From positions 62,001-126,000 of the forward strand of contig JAEYVY010000022.1 in assembly GCA_023429375.1 (NCBI GenBank): 64,000 nucleotides of DNA. Reading direction: 5' to 3'. Positions within the stretch are counted from its first letter, which is position 1, and every line of letters begins with the position of its first letter. Source of the stretch: Bacteroidota bacterium (GTDB lineage: Bacteria > Bacteroidota > Bacteroidia > Bacteroidales > Tannerellaceae). This document shows, piece after piece, positions 26,551-34,464 of this stretch. The translations under genes were made by a program, and so were the position numbers. Under the pieces are notes generated by a model. The model was not told the origin of the DNA. It made no database searches and saw nothing but the letters and a program-made list of their open reading frames with translations.

Positions 26551-29364
26551 ATGAAATTACATCGTTTCCTTTTAATAATGTGTTTGTTGATTTCTCCAAT
26601 TTTCGTTTTTGCTCAACAAAGTAATCGGGTAGATATTACGGGGCAAATAGTTGAAGAAGGAAATGAAACCCCAATCGAACAAGCCACTATTCGACTGCTG
26701 AGTATTAAAGACAGTACGATGATTGGTGGAGTTGTAAGTACGAAAAACGGCTCTTTTAGATTGAAAAATATCAGGCCGGGGAATTATCTACTTCATGTTT
26801 CCTTTGTCGGTTTCGACCATTTGTACCAACCACTTGAGATTACAGGCAAGAAAAATCCGGTGAATGTAGGTAAGTTAGAGTTAAGTGATGGGGCAATTGC
26901 CTTGGGTGAAGCCGTAGTGGTCGGGAAAGCTCCCGAAGTGGTCGTAAAAAACGATACGGTTGAATATAACGCCGATTCATATAAAGTAAGTGAAGGTTCT
27001 ATGCTGGAGGATCTATTGAAAAAGATGCCTGGTGTAGAAGTAAACTCGGAAGGAAAGGTAACGGTTAACGGCAAGGAAATTAAGAAAATTATGGTTGATG
27101 GTAAAGAATTTTTTACCAACGACCCGAAAGTGGCTTCCAAAAACCTGCCGGCAGAGATGGTTGAGAAAATCCAAGTGTATGACCGAAAGAGCGAAATGTC
27201 AATGATGACCGGATTTGATGACGGTGATGAAGAAGCAACTATCAACCTGACGGTCAAGCCAGGCATGAAACAAGGCTGGTTTGGAAATGCATTTGCCGGC
27301 TATGGTAGCAAAGACCGTTATGAAGGAAATGCCATGGTGAACCGCTTTATAAATAACGACCAGATAACATTCATGGGCGGGCTTAATAATACCAATAATA
27401 TGGGCTTCTCGGACTTGGCATCAACCATGTTCTCAGGGATGGGAGGTGGCGGACGCCGATTTATGGGTGGCGGTGGTGCCGGTAATGGGATAACCTCTTC
27501 TGCAAATGCCGGGCTTAACTTCAGTAAAGAATTTAATTCAGCCTTGACTTGGTCCGGAAATGCCCGTTATTCTCATTCAGACAACGATGCAGAAAGCAAG
27601 ATGAGAAAGGAAAGCTTCCTGCCCGATGATAGTACCTTACTTGAATATACAAAGAGAAGGAATAATCCGATAAGCGATAATGTGGGTGCCGAATTCCGTT
27701 TGGAATGGAAGCCAGACACGTTGACTACCCTTATTTTCCGTCCGGAAATAGGATATAGCCGGAGTTCAGCCGTTGGCGATGAATTGACTGATGTAATGAG
27801 TAATGGTCTGGATACAGTTCGTCGCGTTAGCTCACAAAACAGATCAGAGGGTGAAGGATACAACTTGAACGCTCGCTTGGAATTCAGTCGTAAACTGAAT
27901 TCTGAAGGTCGTGTGTTCAGTGCATCATTCTCAGGAGGATTAAGCGATTCGTATTCGAATGAAGATTATTACTATGAAGAAAAGGTTGCACAAAGAAACG
28001 ATAGTATCCTCGATCAGCGTATTAAATATGATAATGGCGGCTATAACTACAGGGTATTTGCTTCTTGGGTTGAACCATTAGGAAGAAATAATTTCTTGCA
28101 GTTGACCTATAGCTTTAGCCAACGTCAACAAGAGTCATTCAAGAATTCGTATAATATAGATTATGAAACAGGTTTGTATGATAAACTGGATACGGCTTAT
28201 AGCAAGAACTTCCGTAATGACTTTATCTCTCAACGTGCAGGGATCAGTTTCAAATCTCAACGTGCAAAATATAACTACACGATTGGATTCAATGTAGACC
28301 CATCGTATAGTAAGAGTGAGAACTTTGTAGGCTCGACCGTTCTTTCCAGCTTCTCGCGTAACGTGTTGAATTTTTCTCCTACTGCACAGTTTAATTATTT
28401 GTTTAGCAAGCAAACGAACTTACGTGTATGGTATAATGGTAGGACAAGTCAACCGAATATGACGCAGTTGCAACTTGTGCCCGATATTTCCAATCCGTTG
28501 AATACGATTATCGGTAATCCGGATTTGAAACCTACTTATACGAATAATCTCTCTATCCGTTTCAATAGATTCATTCCCGAACAACAAACAGCTTTCTTAA
28601 TTATGGCTAACGGAAACTATGTCATTAACGATATTGTTCAATCGTCAGTCTATAGTAAGGAAGAAGTAGGAAAACGAGAAACAACGTATAAGAACGTAAA
28701 CGGCAATTATAATGGTAATATCCGTATGATTGTGAATACGCCGTTAAAGAATAAGAAGTTCTCCGTTAATTCAATGTCATTTGTTTCATTCAATAACTCA
28801 AATGGATTTACGAATGGACAAAAGAATAGGAACACCCAGCTTATTCTATCAGAAAATGCCGGCATTGATTATCGTTCTTCTTTATTTGATTTAGGAATTA
28901 ATGGAAGTATTTCGTATAACAAAACAGAAAATACGTTACAGGCAGAACGCAATCTGAAAACGTTCAATTATAGAGGCGGGGCGAATACAACGATTTATTT
29001 GCCATATAACTTTAAATTGGAAAGTGATATCAATTACTCAACCAACTCGGGTTATGCCGATGGGTTTGAGCAGGAAGAATGGATGTGGAATGCTTCCCTT
29101 TCCAAGAACTTCTTAAAAGCTAATCAGGGAACCTTGCGATTTAAGATTTATGACATTTTGCAACAACGCAGTAATATATCATATAGTGCAACGGCTGCGG
29201 CAACCACTTACTCTGAATACAATACGCTGAATAGTTACTTCATGGTGCACTTTATTTATAGATTCAGCATATTTAAAGGTGGTGCCTCCCGTTCAGATAT
29301 GAGAGGGCCGGGCGGCAGAAGATTTGGTGGGCCTGGCGGTCCTCCTCCTGCTGTAAGATTCTAA
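26551..29364 (+). CDS. TonB-dependent receptor-like outer-membrane beta-barrel protein
   Basis: A 937-residue outer-membrane protein: signal peptide (1-21, VFA-QQ), a carboxypeptidase-regulatory-like beta sandwich (about 25-105; VDITGQIVEEGNETPIEQATIRL...GSFRLKNIRPGNYLLHVSFVGFD), a plug (about 115-215; DLLKKMPGVEVNSEGKVTVNGKEIKKIMVDGKEFF), then a long beta-barrel of the OMP_b-brl_3 type with many Asn/Tyr-rich strands. No SusD gene or TonB box is seen, so this is the non-Sus subtype whose ligand is unknown. Two glycine/arginine-rich patches stand out: GMGGGGRRFMGGGG in a loop just after the plug and GPGGRRFGGPGG at the C-terminus. Start chosen at MKLHRFLL. Confidence 0.88.
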   Translation: MKLHRFLLIMCLLISPIFVFAQQSNRVDITGQIVEEGNETPIEQATIRLLSIKDSTMIGGVVSTKNGSFRLKNIRPGNYLLHVSFVGFDHLYQPLEITGKKNPVNVGKLELSDGAIALGEAVVVGKAPEVVVKNDTVEYNADSYKVSEGSMLEDLLKKMPGVEVNSEGKVTVNGKEIKKIMVDGKEFFTNDPKVASKNLPAEMVEKIQVYDRKSEMSMMTGFDDGDEEATINLTVKPGMKQGWFGNAFAGYGSKDRYEGNAMVNRFINNDQITFMGGLNNTNNMGFSDLASTMFSGMGGGGRRFMGGGGAGNGITSSANAGLNFSKEFNSALTWSGNARYSHSDNDAESKMRKESFLPDDSTLLEYTKRRNNPISDNVGAEFRLEWKPDTLTTLIFRPEIGYSRSSAVGDELTDVMSNGLDTVRRVSSQNRSEGEGYNLNARLEFSRKLNSEGRVFSASFSGGLSDSYSNEDYYYEEKVAQRNDSILDQRIKYDNGGYNYRVFASWVEPLGRNNFLQLTYSFSQRQQESFKNSYNIDYETGLYDKLDTAYSKNFRNDFISQRAGISFKSQRAKYNYTIGFNVDPSYSKSENFVGSTVLSSFSRNVLNFSPTAQFNYLFSKQTNLRVWYNGRTSQPNMTQLQLVPDISNPLNTIIGNPDLKPTYTNNLSIRFNRFIPEQQTAFLIMANGNYVINDIVQSSVYSKEEVGKRETTYKNVNGNYNGNIRMIVNTPLKNKKFSVNSMSFVSFNNSNGFTNGQKNRNTQLILSENAGIDYRSSLFDLGINGSISYNKTENTLQAERNLKTFNYRGGANTTIYLPYNFKLESDINYSTNSGYADGFEQEEWMWNASLSKNFLKANQGTLRFKIYDILQQRSNISYSATAAATTYSEYNTLNSYFMVHFIYRFSIFKGGASRSDMRGPGGRRFGGPGGPPPAVRF

Positions 29365-29445
29365 AATAGAACTAATAGGTTTATTTAAATACATTTCCTA
29401 TCTTTATTAGCCTTTACGGATAGTATTGAAAGGAAATGTTTTTTT

Positions 29446-30870
29446 ATGCTTATGCAAACTGTTTTAGGGACAATTCTCTTTATCTTGTATACTGTTACGA
29501 TTCTGGGTTTGGTGCTTGTCATAATAACTGAGAATCGAAATCCTTTGAAGACGATTCCTTGGGTAATCGTATTATTGTTTATACCCGGAATAGGATTGTT
29601 GTTTTACTTTTTCTTCGGACAAGACAACCGAAAGCAGCGAATCATTTCAAGGAGAACTTATAAACGGATAAAGAAAAGGCCATTCCTAGGCGGTTATAAG
29701 AAAGATGTCTGTTTAGCTCCTGAGAAATATACTCCACTGATTGCTCTACTTGAATCAAGCAATAGTGCGGCATTGCTATACGGTACAGATATCAAAATCT
29801 ATACGAATGGAGAGGAGAAATTCCGTGATTTATTGGAAGCCATTGCCAATGCCGAACATCATATACATATTCAGTATTACATTTTTTGTGATGATGCCAT
29901 TGGGACCAAGGTTAAAGATGCATTAATCGTCAAAGCGAAACAAGGGGTGCAAGTACGTGTCCTTTATGATGATGTGGGCTCGTGGAAGGTAAAGAATCAG
30001 TTTTATCAGGAGATGAAGGATGCCGGAATTCAGGTCTTCCCGTTTCTAAAAGTAGTCTTTCCTATTCTGACAAGTAAAGTGAATTATCGTAACCACCGTA
30101 AAATAGTAGTTGTTGACGGTAAAATCGGTTTTATTGGTGGGATGAACATCGCAGATCGATATGTAAAAGGAACTACCTGGGGGGTATGGCGAGACACACA
30201 CTTCAGATTTACGGGCAAAGGTGTGCATGGATTACAATCCGTTTTTCTAATTGATTGGTATGTTGTAACCAAAGATCTGATTGATGCACCTGTATACTAT
30301 CAAAAAGTAAAGGCCAATAGTAGTAATCTTATGCAGGTGGTAACGAGTGGACCTGTCGGTGTTTGGCGAACACTGTTGCAGGCAACGATCTATGCCATTG
30401 GTAATGCAAAGAAATGCGTTTATATTCAAACGCCCTATTTCCTGCCAACAGAAGGGTTGAATCAAGTGTTGCAGACAGCTGCCTTGGCTGGTGTGGATGT
30501 AAGGCTCATGCTTCCGAATAAGTCTGATACGCACCTTGTGAATATGGCTAGCCATTCATTTATCGATGAGATGGAGAGGTCGGGCGTAAAAGTGTTCTTA
30601 TATAAGCCGGGATTTTTGCATTCAAAGCTGATTCTCATCGACGACGATCTGACCATCGTCGGTTCGGCCAATATGGACTTCCGCAGCTTCGAGCATAACT
30701 TTGAAGTAAACGCATTTATTTATGATCAAGACTTTGCATTGAAGATGAAAGAAGTCTTCTACAGAGATATGAAAGACAGTGAATTGTTAATACCTTCTGT
30801 CTGGCTGAAAAGACCTCTTAAGCAACGATTGACCGAATCGTTTATGCGTCTGTTCTCTCCTCTGTTCTAA
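29446..30870 (+). CDS. cls: Cardiolipin synthase
   Basis: Condenses two phosphatidylglycerols to cardiolipin and glycerol at the inner membrane. The 474-residue protein has two N-terminal membrane helices (about 8-28 and 38-60), then two phospholipase D motifs HxKx4D: HRKIVVVDG (His near residue 217) and HSKLILIDDD (His near 392), each followed by G-S/G-x-N (IGGMNIADR, VGSANMDFRS). Its last 29 bases overlap the convergent rsmD gene. It lies 81 bases after the TonB receptor gene without a clear promoter box between. Confidence 0.94.
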   Translation: MLMQTVLGTILFILYTVTILGLVLVIITENRNPLKTIPWVIVLLFIPGIGLLFYFFFGQDNRKQRIISRRTYKRIKKRPFLGGYKKDVCLAPEKYTPLIALLESSNSAALLYGTDIKIYTNGEEKFRDLLEAIANAEHHIHIQYYIFCDDAIGTKVKDALIVKAKQGVQVRVLYDDVGSWKVKNQFYQEMKDAGIQVFPFLKVVFPILTSKVNYRNHRKIVVVDGKIGFIGGMNIADRYVKGTTWGVWRDTHFRFTGKGVHGLQSVFLIDWYVVTKDLIDAPVYYQKVKANSSNLMQVVTSGPVGVWRTLLQATIYAIGNAKKCVYIQTPYFLPTEGLNQVLQTAALAGVDVRLMLPNKSDTHLVNMASHSFIDEMERSGVKVFLYKPGFLHSKLILIDDDLTIVGSANMDFRSFEHNFEVNAFIYDQDFALKMKEVFYRDMKDSELLIPSVWLKRPLKQRLTESFMRLFSPLF

Positions 30871-31402
30871 TGAAAATAGTGAAGTTTACTGAGCCGTATA
30901 CACGCTTCTGAAAGAAGTAAGGTAGGGCTGAAAAGTCATACTCCTTGGGGTGTTCCATAATAAAGATACCCCCCTTGCGTAACAAGTTGCGGTTTATGAC
31001 TAGCTGAGGGATCTCTTTTAAATCAGCTAAGGCATAAGGCGGATCAGCAAAGATAAGGTCGTACGATTCAGGCTTTGCTGTATTCAAAAAGCGGAAAGCG
31101 TCTCCACAGATCAGATTTAATGAATCTGTTTTCAGTTCTTTGGCCACTTTCGAAATGAACGAAGCGTGGGCATTATTTTTCTCAACGGCCGTCACTTTGT
31201 CGCATCCTCGTGAAATCAATTCAAAGGCAATGCTTCCTGTTCCCGAGAAAAGGTCCAATGCATTTTCCATTTCCTCAAGTTCAATTAGATTTGCTAATAC
31301 ATTGAAAAGGTTTTCTTTTGCAAAGTCTGTTGTTGGACGAGCCCCAAAAGAAGAAGGGACTGTAAAACGACGACGTCCATATTTTCCGCTAATTATTCGC
31401 AT
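30842..31402 (-). CDS. rsmD: 16S rRNA (guanine(966)-N2)-methyltransferase
   Basis: Methylates G966 of 16S rRNA using SAM. The 186-residue protein begins MRIISGKYGRRRF and has RPTTDFAKENLFNVL, the SAM-binding DLFSGTGSIAFELISRG and the catalytic DPPY in DLIFADPPYALADL, all diagnostic. The 3' end overlaps the convergent cls gene by 29 bases; the 5' end overlaps the DUF3822 gene by 10 bases, suggesting coupled translation with it. Confidence 0.95.
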   Translation of the reverse strand: MRIISGKYGRRRFTVPSSFGARPTTDFAKENLFNVLANLIELEEMENALDLFSGTGSIAFELISRGCDKVTAVEKNNAHASFISKVAKELKTDSLNLICGDAFRFLNTAKPESYDLIFADPPYALADLKEIPQLVINRNLLRKGGIFIMEHPKEYDFSALPYFFQKRVYGSVNFTIFIRTEERTDA

Positions 31403-32214
31403 ATTGAAAGGATTAGATCATAGGGAGCTTTCTGAATATCCGGATTACTGAAATAGATATCCGTTGGCAGCTCCATTTCTGAAACATAATGGATGTAAAG
31501 TCTTAGTTTTGAGATCAAGTCTTTTTTGTAATCCCAGTTACCAAAGATGCAGAGTCTGTCTTTAAGTTGACTCAGTCCGGCCTGTTGCCAGGCGCAGGTG
31601 ATGAGATAGAGAACATCGTCTGGAGATGTATAGTCATAGGAATTGATTTGTATCAATTCTCCATGTTTAAAGCAGGCAAGATCAATCGTTTTCTTATTTA
31701 GGATTACGTTCATGTGTTCACTAAAAGCCAATTCGTTTTGCACCTTCCAGTGGTTACACGGATAAGTCATGTGATGGATGAATTCCGGTTTGACAAAAGA
31801 ACGGGTTAGAAACTCATAAACGTCTTTTTGTATGCCGAAAATTAAATGTCCCTTTTTGGCCTTCAATTCGTTCGACAACTGAATGTCCATTGGATTGAAG
31901 AATGCATACTTCATTAGCTCGTCTTTCTTCTCCGCATCGTAAAAAGGATCAGGAATGACAATGTAATTAGGTGTAAAGCAAAATATCCTCACTTTCTTAT
32001 ACGACCAAGCCAAGCATTCTTCCTCAAAGAAAGCTTCCTTGAGGGAAGTTGCATAATCTTTAGAACGATCGAACGTGAGTTGACGATAAAAGAAACTGTT
32101 TCGCTTATCAGGTATAGTTCCTGAAAAAGAAAATCCATCCGGAGTAATCCGGATGGATAATATATATCTTTCAGAACTATTTGCTGTTAACGTATCAGGA
32201 ATACTGACCGCCAT
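31393..32214 (-). CDS. DUF3822 family protein
   Basis: A 273-residue soluble protein with no signal peptide. It resembles the DUF3822 family of Bacteroidetes, which I recall as having an actin-like ATPase fold in a solved structure; this is memory, not visible proof. Function is unknown. Conserved-looking stretches are YILSIRITPDGFSFSGTIP at the N-terminus and FNPMDIQLSNELKAKKGHLIFGI in the middle. The fixed overlap with rsmD in this window (and, as I recall, in relatives) hints at a link to ribosome or translation maintenance, but this is weak inference. Confidence 0.75.
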   Translation of the reverse strand: MAVSIPDTLTANSSERYILSIRITPDGFSFSGTIPDKRNSFFYRQLTFDRSKDYATSLKEAFFEEECLAWSYKKVRIFCFTPNYIVIPDPFYDAEKKDELMKYAFFNPMDIQLSNELKAKKGHLIFGIQKDVYEFLTRSFVKPEFIHHMTYPCNHWKVQNELAFSEHMNVILNKKTIDLACFKHGELIQINSYDYTSPDDVLYLITCAWQQAGLSQLKDRLCIFGNWDYKKDLISKLRLYIHYVSEMELPTDIYFSNPDIQKAPYDLILSICE

Positions 32215-32234
32215 GTGTAAATAGTTTTATTGGT

Positions 32235-32861
32235 TTATTCCCAGTTACCCGCGTTATTGTTGATTTCAGTCAAAGAACCAACGCGTAAACCAGCAAACTT
32301 ATTATATACTTCAGCTTGGTGTTTCAAATTATATAACAACTGAGGATCAAGGTCGCCTAGATAATCGTCATAACTAACGGCACATTCGAAAACCTTAACT
32401 GTATAACCAGAAGCTGATTGCAATGTAGCTGTGTCCATTTTGAATTCAATGTTAGTTCCAGGAACGAAACGCATAGCTGCAACATCATAATCTCTACCTA
32501 AGATAGTGTCTTTTGCTGGAATCCAGGTAGTATCACGTTTGATAAGACCAAGCTTAACAGCTTCTTTTTCAGTTATACCTTTTTCTAACTGTTCGTCTGA
32601 TAAAACACCTTCTTTAGTAATGAATGGCAACTTGTCTTCGTTTAAGAAACGTGCCAACTCATCAAAATTAGCAGCATGAACTCCGTATCTGTTCTTGTAT
32701 TCGATCTGTGCTTTACGAATTTCAATCAAACGTTCCGTAATTGCTTTTGTACGGTCCTTGTTTGAGTCCTCAAAGCGAATTTGAGTCATCACGCTTTCGT
32801 AACACATATAAGTCAACAGGGCGATGGCTGCTACTAGTACTACTTGTAAAACAATTTTCAT
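32235..32861 (-). CDS. Conserved hypothetical protein with one N-terminal membrane helix
   Basis: I do not recognise a named family with confidence. The 208-residue protein has one hydrophobic segment (residues 4-20, VLQVVLVAAIALLTYMCY) with no cleavage site, then a soluble domain starting with a charged helix (SNKDRTKAITERLIEIRKAQIEYKNRYG) that resembles the alpha-1N helix and following domain of type II pseudopilins (helix, then KNRYGVHAANFDELARFL). Topology would put the bulk outside the inner membrane. It is first in line with DUF3822 and rsmD (20 bases apart), with a -7 box 35 bases upstream. Base composition is like its neighbours. Confidence 0.7.
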   Translation of the reverse strand: MKIVLQVVLVAAIALLTYMCYESVMTQIRFEDSNKDRTKAITERLIEIRKAQIEYKNRYGVHAANFDELARFLNEDKLPFITKEGVLSDEQLEKGITEKEAVKLGLIKRDTTWIPAKDTILGRDYDVAAMRFVPGTNIEFKMDTATLQSASGYTVKVFECAVSYDDYLGDLDPQLLYNLKHQAEVYNKFAGLRVGSLTEINNNAGNWE

Positions 32862-32895
32862 GGTTTATATTTTTATTTTAATTTATTTCGTTCGG

Positions 32896-32903
32896 CAAAT
32901 TTA
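32896..32903 (-). promoter_or_regulatory. -7 promoter box for the hypothetical/DUF3822/rsmD operon
   Basis: Minus-strand TAAATTTG matches TAnnTTTG and lies 35 bases before the start at 32861. No -33 box identified. Confidence 0.45.
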
Positions 32904-32955
32904 AAAAAGAATATTAAATCAACTATCTTTATCATTAAAATTATTGATTACAAAA

Positions 32956-34383
32956 ATGATAAATAGTTATTTGCGCAGCCAAGTTATACAAAATTTCTCA
33001 TATACTCCCACAGATAATCAGTTTTTCGCACTAAATATAATTTGTGATTTTTTGCTATCCCATGAAAGTGATACCATATTTGTTCTGACCGGTTATGCCG
33101 GAACCGGAAAAACTTCATTGATTGGAGCTTTGGTTAAGACGATGAAGCTCTTGAAACAGTCGTGTGTACTCCTTGCTCCAACAGGAAGAGCGGCTAAAGT
33201 TTTTTCATCTTATGCTGATGAGCCTGCAAATACGATTCATAAGAAAATTTACCGTCAAAAATCATTTGCAAATGAAGCCGGAGGTTTTGATTCGGCCTAT
33301 AATGCACATAAAGACACTTTGTTTATTGTTGATGAGGCTTCAATGATCTCGAATGGAGGCTTCGAAACATCTGTATTCGGTACCGGACGACTTCTTGATG
33401 ACTTGATTCATTACGTTTATTCGGGCGAGAACTGTCGCTTGCTCTTGTTGGGAGATACAGCTCAGCTTCCTCCTGTTTCGCAAATAGAAAGCCCTGCATT
33501 AAACAAGGACATACTTAAAGGCTACGGGCTGACAGTATTTGAAGCGGCGTTAACCCAGGTGGTCAGACAAGATATGGAATCGGGTATCTTGTTTAATGCT
33601 ACAACCATCCGTGAGCACCTCCATGCCAATGAAGTGGAAATGTTTCCGAAACTTTATATCAAAGGATATGAAGATTTGCGTCTAGTCTCTGGAGAAGATT
33701 TGATTGAAACGATTTCGACGGCTTATAGTCGCGATGGGGTAGAAGAGACGATGATAGTTACCCGTTCGAACAAGAGGGCTAACATTTATAACAATGGAAT
33801 ACGAAACCGTATCTTGTACAGAGAAGAAGAAATCAGTTCGGGCGACCGTCTGATGGTTGTAAAGAATAACTATTATTGGCGCTCGAAAGAAAAGACAGCA
33901 GAGAAGGCAGCCGGCTTTGTTGCGAATGGCGAGATCGTGCAAGTATTGCGCGTAAGGAATACATCCGAAATGTATGGCTTTCGTTTTGCCGATGTGTTGG
34001 TCCGTTTTCAGGATGACGACACGGAAGCCGAAGTGAAGATACTATTAGATGTTTTGCAGACAGAAGCACCGGCTTTGCCTAAAGAAATGAGTGAACGTCT
34101 TTTTTATGCAGTTTTGGAAGATTACTCCGATATTTCAACGAAGGCAGGAAAGATGAAAAAACTGAAGGAAGATGTATGGTATAATGCCCTGCAAGTTAAG
34201 TATGCCTATGCAATGACTTGCCATAAAGCCCAGGGCGGACAGTGGATGAATGTGTTTCTGGACTTTGGATATATCACGGAAGAAATGCTCGGTGAAGATT
34301 TCTATCGTTGGTTGTATACGGCCTTGACCCGTGCCACTCACCGATTGTATTTTGTTAACCTTCCAGATGAATTCCTGGCCTAA
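32956..34383 (+). CDS. RecD-like ATP-dependent DNA helicase (superfamily 1B)
   Basis: A 475-residue AAA/SF1 helicase. Walker A is GYAGTGKTSL (about 46-55), Walker B LFIVDEASMI, motif III LLLLGDTAQLPPVSQ, and the C-terminal UvrD_C_2 motif YAMTCHKAQGGQW followed by YTALTRATHRLYFVN. It is shorter than RecD2 and lacks its N-terminal extension, matching the small COG0507-type helicases common in Bacteroidetes. The role in repair or replication is not established. Start taken at the ATG (MINSYLRSQ), four codons into the longest frame, which begins with TTG. Confidence 0.88.
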   Translation: MINSYLRSQVIQNFSYTPTDNQFFALNIICDFLLSHESDTIFVLTGYAGTGKTSLIGALVKTMKLLKQSCVLLAPTGRAAKVFSSYADEPANTIHKKIYRQKSFANEAGGFDSAYNAHKDTLFIVDEASMISNGGFETSVFGTGRLLDDLIHYVYSGENCRLLLLGDTAQLPPVSQIESPALNKDILKGYGLTVFEAALTQVVRQDMESGILFNATTIREHLHANEVEMFPKLYIKGYEDLRLVSGEDLIETISTAYSRDGVEETMIVTRSNKRANIYNNGIRNRILYREEEISSGDRLMVVKNNYYWRSKEKTAEKAAGFVANGEIVQVLRVRNTSEMYGFRFADVLVRFQDDDTEAEVKILLDVLQTEAPALPKEMSERLFYAVLEDYSDISTKAGKMKKLKEDVWYNALQVKYAYAMTCHKAQGGQWMNVFLDFGYITEEMLGEDFYRWLYTALTRATHRLYFVNLPDEFLA

Positions 34384-34411
34384 GTAAGTGATAGAATTCA
34401 TCTTCTTATGT

Positions 34412-34419
34412 TACCTTTG
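34412..34419 (+). promoter_or_regulatory. -7 promoter box for rnr
   Basis: TACCTTTG, exact TAnnTTTG match, 45 bases before the rnr start. The -33 box is not evident. Confidence 0.55.
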
Positions 34420-34464
34420 CAAAGAGGCTCGTTCATATATCAGCTAACTTAAAAGTATTAGAAT

